Assembly (NCBI GenBank): GCA_945860915.1
Contig: CAMARR010000003.1
Span: forward strand, 1 to 64,000
Origin: Candidatus Kuenenia stuttgartensis
GTDB lineage: Bacteria > Planctomycetota > GCA-002687715 > CAIWVZ01
Direction: 5' to 3'
DNA: 64,000 nucleotides
In this document: positions 7,839 through 17,198 of the stretch, piece after piece
How the letters are laid out: the number at the start of each line of letters is the position of its first letter
Numbering within the stretch: the stretch's first letter is position 1
The notes under the pieces: model-generated
Told to the model about the DNA's origin: nothing
Databases searched by the model: none
What the model saw: the letters and a program-made list of their open reading frames with translations, nothing else
Position numbers and translations under genes: made by a program

Positions 7839-10614
7839 AGCGAAACTCCGCGCTTCCAAAAAGCGCCTGACAGAATGCGGTCCAAGTTTCCTTTTCGACA
7901 TCTACACGCGGCGCCGCATTGCCCCGCGCAACCCGTGGACGCCGGCGGGCACCTTCCTGTGTCGGTGGCGTCGGTGCGTCGGTGCGCTGGAGCGCGCGGA
8001 AGTCCCGAAGGAACGACCGCGCGGCCTCCGTCTCGTTGGGCGACGGCTTGCGTCCGTATGCGGTCAGAAATGCGAATTCGATGCGCGGCCCATCGTCATC
8101 CGACTCCCTCATGCACCGCTGCGCAAACGCCTCAGCTGCCGCGGTCACCGCTTCATCGTTCAAGATGTAGAGGGCCTGTGTCGCGACATTCGTGCGCTCG
8201 CGTTCGCCCGTCACAAATGACGGCTCAGCGAAATCGAAGATCTCGAGACCTTCGGGCACAACATCCCGGAGGATTGGCAGGTAGACGGATCGAACAGGCT
8301 TCTGCATCGCGAGGCCGCGTCGAAGGAGGTCGCCGTTAACCCGACCTTCGAGGGCCCCGACGGGCGACCCTTCCGGACGCTCGAGTTCGAGCACGCCGGC
8401 AGACGCCATCATGGCATCGCGGATCGCCTCGGCTTCGAGGCGGCGGGTCGACATGTGCGAAAGGTAAACGTTCTCCGGATCCACAGACGCTGATTTCGCC
8501 GAAGCTGTCGAGTCCATTCGGTAAGCGTGAGAGAGCAACAACCTCCGAAGCGTCTGCTTCACCGACCAGCCGTCCTCGACGAATTGAACGGCCATCCAAT
8601 CCATCAGTTCCGGATGGCTCGGGCGATTGCCGGTCATGCCGAAATTATCCGGTGTCGTGACAAGACCCTGTCCAAACACATGAAGCCAAATGCGATTGAC
8701 CATTACGCGTGCGGTCAACGGATTGGCGGGCGATGCGATCCACTCAGCGAGCTCGAGACGGCCGGAGCCTTTCTTGATGGTCGGTGCGGCGTCGCTTGCC
8801 GTGATGACCTGAACCACGCCTCGCTTGACAAGCTCTAACGCCTTCGCGGGCTCTCCACGGTCGAGAATACGCGCCTCGCGAGGACGCGGACGATCCATGA
8901 CTCCCATCGCGACAAGATTGCGGTCGGTCGGATTCCCATCTTTGTCGAATCGCGAAAAAACGTCGTCGTATTGGGCGATCGTCGCGTTGGCCTGCGCTGT
9001 GCGGACGCGAGCCACGACGTCCGCCTTCGGATCGACCGGTGTCTCGACTAACTGCTTCGCGCGATCGTAGAGCCCCTTGAGTACGGTGCGCTGAATCGCA
9101 GTCATCTGCGCGCCCTTAGGCTGGCCATTGTCCTTCGGAAGCTCGATCACAGCCGAGGGATAATTCGTTTGTGGGGCGCGGAACGTCCCGTAGAGGGTGT
9201 CTGTCGAAAGGAAGATCCCCTCCATCGCGTAGTAATCAGATTGTGGAATAGGGTCGAACTTGTGGTCGTGGCAGCGCGCGCAAGCAACGGTCAATCCAAG
9301 CATCGCCTGAGTCGTGGTGTCAATCTGTTCATCCGCGAGATCGTGCTCGAACTGTCGGCGATCACGCGTATTGAGTGCTTTGACACCCACAGCGAGAAAG
9401 CCAGTCGCAACGAGTTGAGTCGACTGCTGGACAGCATCCTGATACGGCATCAGATCGCCCGCGAGCTGTTCGATCAGGAAACGGTCGTACGGACGATCAC
9501 GGTTGAATGCATCGATGACATAGTCGCGATACCTCCAGGCGTGGGGATATGCGACGTTGACTTCCTTGCCTGTACTCTCGGCGTAGCGCGCGACGTCGAG
9601 CCAGTGACGACCCCAACGTTCCCCGTATTGCGGAGAGTTGAGCAGCCGATCGATCACCTTCTCATGAGCGTCTGTCGACTTGTCTTTTTCAAACGCATCG
9701 AGCGCTTCGATGGTTGGAGGCAATCCGGTCACATCGAACGTGACGCGACGCAGCCACGACCGGCGGTCGGCATCAGGAGCAGGGGCGAGCCCTTTCTTCT
9801 CCATCTCTGCCAAGAGAAATTGGTCTACCTCGTTGAAGGCCCATCCGTTCTGCTTAGGTACTGGAGGAACGGATTTCGCAGGCGGCGTAAACGACCAGTA
9901 CTTCCGTCCGGCCTCAATCTCGTCCTTTGAAACGGTTCGCCCTACCTTCGGCAACGATCCGTCGGTGGCAGCCTCTTTTGAGTTCTTAGGCGCGTCAACA
10001 CGCGGATCCGGGGCGCCCATTCTGACCCAGGTCTCAAAATCGCGAATGACGTCCGCGGACAGTTTGCCTTTTGGTGGCATTTTCACATCTGAGTCCGAGT
10101 AGCGCATCGCCGAGATGAGCAGACTCGATTCAGGATCACCCGGAACAATCGCAGGTCCGTTGATGCCGCCCTTGACCCAGCCGTCACGATAGTCCAATGC
10201 CAGATCGGCCTTGACATCTCCGAGTCCCGTCGCGTGACAGGTCATGCAGTCCTTGACGAGTACGGGTCGGATGTGCTTCTCGAAAAACGCGGACTGTTCC
10301 GCCGTCGGCGGAGTGACCGGGGTCGCATCGGGCGTCGAGGCGCCGGGAACGTTCGGATCGGTCGGCTTCTTTGCCTCGTTGCGCGCTTCCTTTTTCGTCG
10401 CGAAGTCGTGCTCCGTCAGCACTCCGTCGCCATCGGCGTCGAGCTTGGTGAAGAGCTCGTCGCCGCGGGTGTACTCGGCGCGCGTGACCTCGCCATCGCG
10501 ATTCTTGTCGTACAGACGACGAACCGTCTTGAAGGAAACGACGGGTGATTGGGTCTGTGACCACGCAACTGAAGCGAGGAGAGCGACCAACGAAAGCGTT
10601 CGAATTCGACTCAT
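7828..10614 (-). CDS. EF-hand / PSCyt1 / DUF1549 / DUF1553 secreted cytochrome-like protein
   Basis: Large planctomycete-type secreted protein of 928 residues. It has a signal peptide (cut near SVAWS, about residue 19). Two EF-hand loops follow, DKNRDGEVTRAE and DADGDGVLTEHD (residues about 36-70). A Pro/Thr linker leads to a PSCyt1 domain with heme motif CMTCH (about residue 120-125). DUF1549 starts near 'WAFNEVDQFLL' and holds a second CxxCH-like motif, CARCHDHKFDP. DUF1553 runs from 'ARVMVNRIWLHVFG' to the end. Function is unknown; association with polysaccharide degradation has been proposed for such genes. It overlaps the DUF1501 gene by 11 bases and is divergent from the CotH gene, which also encodes an EF-hand. 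Confidence 0.9.
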   Translation of the reverse strand: MSRIRTLSLVALLASVAWSQTQSPVVSFKTVRRLYDKNRDGEVTRAEYTRGDELFTKLDADGDGVLTEHDFATKKEARNEAKKPTDPNVPGASTPDATPVTPPTAEQSAFFEKHIRPVLVKDCMTCHATGLGDVKADLALDYRDGWVKGGINGPAIVPGDPESSLLISAMRYSDSDVKMPPKGKLSADVIRDFETWVRMGAPDPRVDAPKNSKEAATDGSLPKVGRTVSKDEIEAGRKYWSFTPPAKSVPPVPKQNGWAFNEVDQFLLAEMEKKGLAPAPDADRRSWLRRVTFDVTGLPPTIEALDAFEKDKSTDAHEKVIDRLLNSPQYGERWGRHWLDVARYAESTGKEVNVAYPHAWRYRDYVIDAFNRDRPYDRFLIEQLAGDLMPYQDAVQQSTQLVATGFLAVGVKALNTRDRRQFEHDLADEQIDTTTQAMLGLTVACARCHDHKFDPIPQSDYYAMEGIFLSTDTLYGTFRAPQTNYPSAVIELPKDNGQPKGAQMTAIQRTVLKGLYDRAKQLVETPVDPKADVVARVRTAQANATIAQYDDVFSRFDKDGNPTDRNLVAMGVMDRPRPREARILDRGEPAKALELVKRGVVQVITASDAAPTIKKGSGRLELAEWIASPANPLTARVMVNRIWLHVFGQGLVTTPDNFGMTGNRPSHPELMDWMAVQFVEDGWSVKQTLRRLLLSHAYRMDSTASAKSASVDPENVYLSHMSTRRLEAEAIRDAMMASAGVLELERPEGSPVGALEGRVNGDLLRRGLAMQKPVRSVYLPILRDVVPEGLEIFDFAEPSFVTGERERTNVATQALYILNDEAVTAAAEAFAQRCMRESDDDGPRIEFAFLTAYGRKPSPNETEAARSFLRDFRALQRTDAPTPPTQEGARRRPRVARGNAAPRVDVEKETWTAFCQALFGSAEFRYVD

Positions 10615-10911
10615 AGTTACCCCAGGGGGGCAAGGTGCCCCGTCGTAGTTATCGAACGATCTCCCGGTGGGGATCTTTCGATTCCCGAACGGTCGGTGAC
10701 CACGCGAACAACGCTCCCGAAACCCCTTGGCGGGTAGGCACGGGGGCGCGGAGGCCGTTGAATGCCGTCGCCGGCCTTAATGTCGATCGTCCTGTGGACG
10801 CCACTGTCCCAAACGCCGCCGGTTGATGGGTCGGCTTCGTGACAGAAGAGAATGAAAAAACGAAACCTTGGTCCACCCTATGCGTTAAGAAGACTCTGTA
10901 AAGGAAGCGTT
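10615..10911. promoter_or_regulatory. Divergent intergenic region between DUF1553 and CotH genes
   Basis: About 300 bases separate the two divergent starts at 10614 (minus) and 10912 (plus), so both promoters should be here. The plus-strand gene has a good ribosome binding site, GGAAG, shortly before ATG 10912. I see GC-rich short inverted repeats near 10621-10675 but no clear -35/-10 pair and no open reading frame with coding character. Confidence 0.4.
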
Positions 10912-12801
10912 ATGCCCTCACGACTTTCAGCCACGATCAAGTCTGCGCTTCTGTGTGCCGCCGCAACAGCACTTCTGGCCGCGCAAGACCCCCTCCCGAA
11001 TCGCCCGCGCACCCCAGATGGGCAGGGCGAGCCTGGCCGCATAGGGCAAGGCCCAGGCGGCCCGAACATGCCCGGCATGGGTCCCGATCGTGCCTTGGTG
11101 AAGGAATTCGATGCGAACCGTGATGGTCGGCTGAATCGGGCCGAGCGCGACGCCGCCCGTGCCTCACTCGCGCGCGGTGGTGGAGGTTCCGGCGGATTCC
11201 GAGGCCCACGTCCACCAGGCATGGGCGAAGCGGCGGGCCCCCCGAACGAGCCTGGCATCAAGCTCAGTCCCGACGTGGTTAAGAACGTTGACCCGAACGC
11301 GTCGTTCTACGACGAGAAGGTCCTGCGAACCATCTTCCTCACCTTTGAAGCGAGCGACTGGGAGGATGAACTTGCTGCATTTTCGCATACCGATGTCGAT
11401 GTCCCGGCGAAACTGGTCGTGGACGGCAAGTCCTATGAAGAGGTAGGAGTTGCCTTCCGTGGAATGTCATCCCTCATGGGCGTCGGCAAAGGCGCCAAGC
11501 GCTCACTCAACCTGTCGATCGATCACACAAACAAGAAGCAGCGTCTTCTAGGCTACAAAAACGTCAACCTGTTGAACGCTCATGAAGATCCGACCCTAAT
11601 GAGGGCGGTGCTCTATTCGCACATCGCAAGACAGTACATCCCCGCTCCAAAGTGCAACTTCGTTCGCGTCGTCATCAATGGCGAGAACTGGGGCATCTAC
11701 ACGAATGCTCAACAGTTCGATCAGACATTCATCGATGAGAATCTGCGCGGAGAAGACGGCGCTCGCTGGAAAGTACCCGGAAGCCCACAGGCTGATGGGG
11801 GGCTCAAAGATCTCGGCGAGGACACTGCTGCCTACAAACAACGCTTCGAGATCAAGTCTGGAGGAGACAAAGACTGGAAGGCGCTCGCCAACCTCTGCAA
11901 GGTCCTCAATTCGACGCCTGTCGACAAGCTCGAAGCAGCTCTCGCACCCATTCTGGATATTGATAATGTCCTTCGATTCCTCGCGATTGACGTCGCGCTC
12001 GTCAACGGTGATGGCTATTGGACGCGCTCAAGCGACTATTCGATCTTCTGCAATAAGGCAGGCAAATTTCGCGTGTTCCCGCACGACATGAATGAGACGT
12101 TCTCGTTTCAAGGGGGCATGATGGGCCGCGGCGGAGGTGGGCCCGGAGGTGGACGGGGTGACCTAGGCGGCCCGGGTGGTTTCGGCGGTCCCGGCGGTCC
12201 TGGCGGCGGAGGTGGTGAACCCGGAGGACGTCGCGGCTTTGGCCCTCCCGGTGGCAACGGCGGCCCCGATTCTCCCGTTGACAATGGCCCTGAGCCACGC
12301 GGACGTGACGGAGGCGGTCCACCTCGCGGCAGCGGCGCTCCGGAAACTCCGGGTGGCGACGGTGGTGAGGCCGGAATCCCGCAGGGGCAAGCCCTCGGAG
12401 CACGTCAGGCGCCAGCGGGCATTCGCGTAGATCCGCTCGTTGGTCTGAACAACCCGCGCACGCCGCTGCGGTCAAAACTCCTCGCGGTCCCCGCGCTGCG
12501 CGAACGCTATTTGGGCTACGTGCGCGATATCGCCGAACGTGCGCTCGACTGGCAGACCCTTGGCCCAGTCGTGGCGGGGTATCGCAATTTGATCGACAAC
12601 GAGGTGAAGATCGACACCCGCCGCCTATCGGGCTATGAGATCTTTCAACGCACAACAGCAGAAGTGCCGAGCGATGCCGTAAAGCAAGGAAAGCGAAACG
12701 ACGTAAGTCTGCGCTCCTTCGCGAATCAACGCCGTGCGTTCCTACTTGGAATCGATGCCGTAAAGAACGCCGCGCTCCCCGCCCCTACCCAAGGGAAATG
12801 A
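10912..12801 (+). CDS. CotH kinase family secreted protein with EF-hand
   Basis: CotH-type atypical protein kinases phosphorylate spore coat proteins in Bacillus; planctomycete homologues are exported and their substrates are unknown. This 629-residue protein has a signal peptide ending near LLAAQ. A Pro/Gly-rich segment follows, then an EF-hand-like loop (DANRDGRLNRAE, about residue 65). The CotH domain runs from about 'KVLRTIFLTFEASDWED' to 'FRVFPHDMNETFS', including 'RSLNLSIDH', 'NLLNAHEDPTLMRA', 'GENWGIYTNAQQFD' and a catalytic-type 'AIDVALVNGDGYW' region. After it comes a roughly 100-residue run very rich in Gly and Pro, then a 'RTPLRSKLLAVPALRERYL' tail typical of this family. ATG 10912 is preceded by GGAAG. 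The stop overlaps the next start (ATGA). Confidence 0.88.
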   Translation: MPSRLSATIKSALLCAAATALLAAQDPLPNRPRTPDGQGEPGRIGQGPGGPNMPGMGPDRALVKEFDANRDGRLNRAERDAARASLARGGGGSGGFRGPRPPGMGEAAGPPNEPGIKLSPDVVKNVDPNASFYDEKVLRTIFLTFEASDWEDELAAFSHTDVDVPAKLVVDGKSYEEVGVAFRGMSSLMGVGKGAKRSLNLSIDHTNKKQRLLGYKNVNLLNAHEDPTLMRAVLYSHIARQYIPAPKCNFVRVVINGENWGIYTNAQQFDQTFIDENLRGEDGARWKVPGSPQADGGLKDLGEDTAAYKQRFEIKSGGDKDWKALANLCKVLNSTPVDKLEAALAPILDIDNVLRFLAIDVALVNGDGYWTRSSDYSIFCNKAGKFRVFPHDMNETFSFQGGMMGRGGGGPGGGRGDLGGPGGFGGPGGPGGGGGEPGGRRGFGPPGGNGGPDSPVDNGPEPRGRDGGGPPRGSGAPETPGGDGGEAGIPQGQALGARQAPAGIRVDPLVGLNNPRTPLRSKLLAVPALRERYLGYVRDIAERALDWQTLGPVVAGYRNLIDNEVKIDTRRLSGYEIFQRTTAEVPSDAVKQGKRNDVSLRSFANQRRAFLLGIDAVKNAALPAPTQGK

Positions 12802-13541
12802 TGGACGCGTCAGATCAAGCCCACCTGTCCCCTACGTTCAACACCGGGGACGACACCATACCGGCACGCGAGACGAAATTCGTCATCACTCCCGACATCG
12901 CGGAGACGATCGCGGCATGGCTTGATCAACGTCTGATTCCGGATCCACACGGTGATCCAAAAAACGAAGGCCGCTACGTCGTCCATACCACGTGCCTGGA
13001 TTCCCCTGAATTCGCAACGTACTACCGCGAATTCACGGACGGCGACGTCAAGTACCGCGTCCGCCGATACGGCGACGCCGACGTCATCTACGCCGAGAAG
13101 AAGTCAAAGCAGCGCGGCGAAGTTTCGAAGGAACGCGTGGCGCTGCCGATCAGTGAATGCCACACCCTGTTGAACACCAACGCGAATGAGACTGCGTCCG
13201 GGTGGTTTCGCGAGGCGCTTGCGACTAATCGCCTCGGGCCCGTTTGTCATTTGACCTACACGCGGCAGGCGTGGTTCGGCAACGCCGATGGTCGGCCCTT
13301 TCGCGTCACGCTCGACCGAGACATTCTGGTTTCGGAGCCTGATCCGACCACTCCGGGCAGACGCGGAGCCTCTCAATCGGTGCTTCCTGATGGACTCGTG
13401 CTCGAGATGAAATACCGCGACAGCATTCCATCCTTGCTCAAGGAACTCATCGAGTCGTATAGACTCGTGCCTGTCACGATTTCAAAATACCGAAGGGGAC
13501 TCCCCGTCCTCCGACCCCACCTCGCCAAAAATGCCGATTGA
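12798..13541 (+). CDS. VTC domain protein
   Basis: A 247-residue cytoplasmic VTC domain, the tunnel fold that makes polyphosphate in yeast Vtc4 and is related to CYTH enzymes. Typical basic tunnel strands are visible: 'ETKFVITPD', 'KYRVRRYGD', 'IYAEKKSKQRGEVSKERV', 'LTYTRQAWFG', 'RVTLDRDI', 'VLEMKY' and 'KYRRGLP'. The acidic metal-binding residue fits Glu in 'LEMKY'. Bacterial VTC genes are commonly placed between CotH and DUF4956 genes, as here. The start overlaps the CotH stop by four bases and the end overlaps the DUF4956 start by 11 bases, so the three are translated together. Whether it makes polyphosphate or processes another phosphate donor cannot be told from the sequence. Confidence 0.87.
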   Translation: MMDASDQAHLSPTFNTGDDTIPARETKFVITPDIAETIAAWLDQRLIPDPHGDPKNEGRYVVHTTCLDSPEFATYYREFTDGDVKYRVRRYGDADVIYAEKKSKQRGEVSKERVALPISECHTLLNTNANETASGWFREALATNRLGPVCHLTYTRQAWFGNADGRPFRVTLDRDILVSEPDPTTPGRRGASQSVLPDGLVLEMKYRDSIPSLLKELIESYRLVPVTISKYRRGLPVLRPHLAKNAD

Positions 13542-14214
13542 CCCCACCCAGTCGACTTCGACCGGCGCATCGCCCTCGCCGGACGTACTCGTCACGATGT
13601 CGCTCCACGTGCTGGCCTCACTAGCCATGGCGCTTGTCATCGCTTGGACCTACCGCGCGACACATCGTCGCGATACGACCTACGCGCCGACGTTCACGAC
13701 CACGCTGGTACTTCTTGCTGTGTTGATTACAGTCGTCACTCAGGTAATCGGCGACAGCGTCGCCCGCGCATTCAGTCTGGTTGGCGCACTTTCGATCGTC
13801 CGATTCCGCACCGTTGTCGCCGACACGCGCGACACGGCGTTCGTCATCTTTGCCGTAGTGATCGGGATGGCGGCAGGCACGGGGCATCTCTCAACGGCCC
13901 TTATCGGCCTCGCAGGAGGCTGCCTGACCGCCGCCCTCATGTACTCGCTGACCAAGGACTCGACTGTCGCCGAGGGCGCGTGGAAGCTCGTCATTCGAAT
14001 CGCGCTTGGTTCCCAGTCCACGGAGAAGCTTGAGGCCGCGCTGAAGGAATCGGTCGATGCCTTCGCCGAGACCGGAAGCTCAACATCGCGCCAGGGCGCC
14101 GCCATGGATTTGACGTACGAAGTTCGCCTAAGAACTTCCACGCGCGCGGCAGAGGTCGTGAGCACGCTCAACCGCTTGGAAGGGGTCGTTTCGGTCAGCC
14201 TCGACCGCGTCTAG
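13531..14214 (+). CDS. DUF4956 integral membrane protein
   Basis: A 227-residue protein with four likely transmembrane segments: 'MSLHVLASLAMALVIAWTY', 'FTTTLVLLAVLITVVTQVI', 'AFVIFAVVIGMAAGTG' and 'TALIGLAGGCLTAALMYSL'. A conserved 'AFSLVGALSIVRFRTVV' sits between helices. About 75 cytoplasmic C-terminal residues look like a small ferredoxin-like domain. This is the usual membrane partner in CotH-VTC-DUF4956 clusters. The start overlaps the VTC gene by 11 bases. It may form the channel or anchor for the VTC domain by analogy with yeast VTC complexes; that is inference. Confidence 0.87.
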   Translation: MPIDPTQSTSTGASPSPDVLVTMSLHVLASLAMALVIAWTYRATHRRDTTYAPTFTTTLVLLAVLITVVTQVIGDSVARAFSLVGALSIVRFRTVVADTRDTAFVIFAVVIGMAAGTGHLSTALIGLAGGCLTAALMYSLTKDSTVAEGAWKLVIRIALGSQSTEKLEAALKESVDAFAETGSSTSRQGAAMDLTYEVRLRTSTRAAEVVSTLNRLEGVVSVSLDRV

Positions 14215-14279
14215 ACCACCTTCGACGCTTCGCACTGCCCGTGCTACAACATCGCCCGTGAAGCTCTGGCTCCGCGCCA

Positions 14280-14353
<74 letters not shown>

Positions 14354-14466
14354 CTGCAGTACCCCGCATCCCAACACGCGCCTGCGCTCCGAGAAGTCGG
14401 CGTGGTCGCGAATTCAGATGCGAGCATCCGACAGAATGGGTAGAAAAACGTTGATGCCGCTGCGTT

Positions 14467-16659
14467 CTATTCCGGCTTCTTATTGAATCGCTGGATTTCG
14501 CCAATCAAGTACCCGACGTCATCAAAGGGATCTCCGCCGGTTCGCTTCCAGCGGACGCGGCCTTCAGTGTCAATCAGGATGGTCGAATGCAACTCGAGAT
14601 CTTCGAAGTCGTCGTATGAAGCGAAGCGGCGCGCGTTCTCGTGCTGTGAGTCTGAAAGAAGCCGAAGCTTCAAGTCGCCAAGAGATTGAGATGACTTGTT
14701 GGATGCCGGGGAAGCACTGCTGACGGCTAGAACAACGGTGTTCTCTTTGTCCAAGTCCGCCGCGCGACTGCTAATTGCCACCAACTGCTTGACGCAGTGC
14801 GGGCACTGGTCACTTAAATAAAAGACGAGAAGTACGTTCCTGCCGCGAAAGCCCTCTAGGCGAACGGGCTTGCCCTCTGAATCCACGCAGTCAAGTTGTG
14901 GCGCTGCGTACGGAGACCAATTGCTAGATCCGATGTGATCCAACGCTGTCGCGGAATACCGACGCTCGACTTTCGGCGTCTTAGCGATCGGCTCCGATTC
15001 TAGGCCAAGCGCCTTCGCCTCTGCCATCCAGCGCAAGTTTGGATCGGCGTTTGACCAAACGTAGAGGAGCCGACCATAGTATTCACGTGCCTTGTCAGTC
15101 TCGCCAAGCGCCTTGTGAGATGTCGCCAAGCCGACGAGTGTCACCGCGTCATTCGGCTCGTGACTCAACGCCTGAGCATAGGCCTCGATGGCTAGCTTGT
15201 GCTCGCCGCGCTTGCAGAACAGGTCGCCAACAAGTCGCGCGACCGGCCACGGGTCATCCGGCGGATCGTTCTCATACATCTCGCGAGATCGGCGCTCCGA
15301 TTCATTCTCCATTGCCGTAAGCAACAGCCGCTGGGCATCGAGGAGTTTCCCCTCGGAACTTCGCAACAATCCCTCCGCGATTCGGATCGACTGGAGCTTG
15401 ACTTCGTCGGGTTCCGCGTCCTTTGACTTATCACCGTCCGTCTTGATGAGCGCTTTCAGATCTACCCACTTCGATCGCGCGTCTTCCACTTGCCCTTTTC
15501 CTAAGAGCGCAAGCGTCTCGATGTAATGTCGAAGGAAGTCATCGTCGGCGTCCCCTTCAGCCCACGGGATGGCGCCTAGCTTAAGAATCTCGTCCCATCG
15601 CTCGAATTTTACAAGCATACGCGCGAGCGCCTTGATCCCCTGAACATGCGTAGCCCGGATCTTGAGCGCGGGGTCAGACGGTGCAGAAAGAAGATCTCGC
15701 GCGCCTTGAAGCGACGCTTCGGCCATGCCGAGTTGCTCTTGGATGTAGCAGAGGTAATTACGATTGTGGGAGTAGTTCCAGGTCTCGAAGGGCAACGCCA
15801 TGCGTGCGTTCATGTACTGAAGTTCGATTCGCGTGGCGCTGTCCATTGCGAACGCCGCTTCGTGCCACATCCCGAGTTTGCTGTAAATGTGCCCCGGCAT
15901 GTGAAGGGCATGGCCAACATTCGGCACGGCCTTGATGTACTGCTCGCAACTTGTAATTGCGTGCTCATTGCTGACGCCATCCCAATTGTGGATGCGAACG
16001 TGGTGAGCTCCGGGGTGTAACGGATTGGACTTAAGCACGTCATTGATGAGCCCGTCGTTCGCAAGCCCGCTTCCCTGCCCAATGTTAAATAACGAAAGAA
16101 GCGTCTTGGCTTCGACATCTTCGGGGAACTTCAGGCAAATGCCCTGGAGCAAGCGGACGATCTTCGCGATCCGCTCTTCCTTCTTGGCAGAAAAACCAAC
16201 GTCCCATGCCTCGATGTACAGCCGTTCGCGTTCTGGAAGTCCAGCCTTTCGCTTAACGGATTCCTTCAGGAAGTCTCGATAGCGCTTCAACAAAGGATCT
16301 TCTGCCTCGATAATGCTGAACCAGTTCAATCCGCACTGAGCTAGGCCGAAGTACACCATTGCGTTTTCTGGCTCAAGCTTGTGGCACCACCGGAACGATC
16401 GTTCCGCCTCTTCAAACCAGAAGCTGTGCAGGAGTGCATTGCCTTGGTCGTACCATTGCTGGACTTCTGGATTCGTGGTCGTGATGGGAAAGTGCGCACT
16501 TCCAATGCCCTCCATGCGCCAGGGCTTTTGGCGCATACCGGAATCGAAAGCCGACCCGTGCTTGGAGTGCCCAAACTTCTGTGCGGGGCTCTGGGCGAAG
16601 CTTCCGGAAACGAGCATCGCGCTGAGCGCGAGTGAGAGCCAGAATCGTGAAACGGTCAT
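14467..16659 (-). CDS. Secreted TPR protein with C-terminal thioredoxin-like domain
   Basis: A 730-residue protein with a signal peptide (cut near GSFAQ, residue 23). A long helical repeat region shows TPR-like units ('WFEEAERSFRWCHKLEPEN', 'LAIEAYAQALSHEPND', 'ALGETDKAREYYGRLL'). The last 150 residues form a redoxin (AhpC/TlpA-like) domain, 'VRLEGFRGRNVLLVFYL', with the redox motif CPHC. The domain ends with 'STILIDTEGRVRWKRTGGD', the usual TlpA closing strands. It is probably exported and could act on disulfides or peroxides while the repeats bind a partner. It appears to be a single-gene unit, transcribed toward the tRNA. The family is common in Planctomycetes and Acidobacteria but has no assigned role that I know. 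Confidence 0.8.
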   Translation of the reverse strand: MTVSRFWLSLALSAMLVSGSFAQSPAQKFGHSKHGSAFDSGMRQKPWRMEGIGSAHFPITTTNPEVQQWYDQGNALLHSFWFEEAERSFRWCHKLEPENAMVYFGLAQCGLNWFSIIEAEDPLLKRYRDFLKESVKRKAGLPERERLYIEAWDVGFSAKKEERIAKIVRLLQGICLKFPEDVEAKTLLSLFNIGQGSGLANDGLINDVLKSNPLHPGAHHVRIHNWDGVSNEHAITSCEQYIKAVPNVGHALHMPGHIYSKLGMWHEAAFAMDSATRIELQYMNARMALPFETWNYSHNRNYLCYIQEQLGMAEASLQGARDLLSAPSDPALKIRATHVQGIKALARMLVKFERWDEILKLGAIPWAEGDADDDFLRHYIETLALLGKGQVEDARSKWVDLKALIKTDGDKSKDAEPDEVKLQSIRIAEGLLRSSEGKLLDAQRLLLTAMENESERRSREMYENDPPDDPWPVARLVGDLFCKRGEHKLAIEAYAQALSHEPNDAVTLVGLATSHKALGETDKAREYYGRLLYVWSNADPNLRWMAEAKALGLESEPIAKTPKVERRYSATALDHIGSSNWSPYAAPQLDCVDSEGKPVRLEGFRGRNVLLVFYLSDQCPHCVKQLVAISSRAADLDKENTVVLAVSSASPASNKSSQSLGDLKLRLLSDSQHENARRFASYDDFEDLELHSTILIDTEGRVRWKRTGGDPFDDVGYLIGEIQRFNKKPE

Positions 16660-17198
16660 AGAAACTCTCGGGCTAGTGAGTCACGGTATTGGGGCGAACC
16701 AGTAACGCCCGCTCGATGCACGTAGTTAACGAGATCGGTTGGCGCAGTAACGGCTGAATGTGTGGCCAGAGTCGCGCATCAATCCCTAGCCGTCCGCACA
16801 TCGACGACGTTACGTCGGTAATCCTACGCTCCGACTCATTTTCCATCTAACGCCGGTAGTGGTTCGTATCGCTCAGACGCTCCGATCTTTTCGTGTCGCA
16901 GCGGAGAAAGATGGAATGACTCGGTATCGCTCGGTAGCGGTGGTGCCGGGCTCCGAATCACTCGACGCTAGTTCCGGACCTAAGCTGCGAAGGTCGCGTC
17001 CAGCCCTTGGTGCCTTCCATTCCTTCGAAGAACTTGGCTAGCTGCAGTTGGTGCCTCGGCGCAAGTCTCTGTTGCGAACGGATCTTAAGGAGCGGCGAGG
17101 TCGGGATCACGTTTCTGCCTGAATTGGTTGCGGGCGGCACGCTTCGGACGTCCCGGGAAACACTTGACAACGGTCGAAGCAGGGTCCATCGTTACGGC
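16660..17198. other. 539-base intergenic stretch with no recognised gene
   Basis: This lies between the divergent TPR-redoxin and GH18-like genes. Short open frames have no ribosome binding sites or family-like sequence. A TTGACA box at 17164-17169 is too close to the chosen start at 17199 to be a normal promoter. No T-tailed hairpin was seen. Confidence 0.5.

Noticed and set aside
12110..12400. Glycine-codon-rich DNA that could be taken for a tandem repeat array or CRISPR
   Set aside because: Irregular units of GGx codons in frame within CotH; no spacer structure.
12002..12655. 217-codon minus-strand frame opposite CotH
   Set aside because: Arg/Cys-rich shadow created by the Gly/Pro-rich repeat of CotH.
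17164..17198. TTGACA as a -35 box for the GH18-like gene
   Set aside because: No fitting -10 box at 16-18 bases and too close to the start codon.
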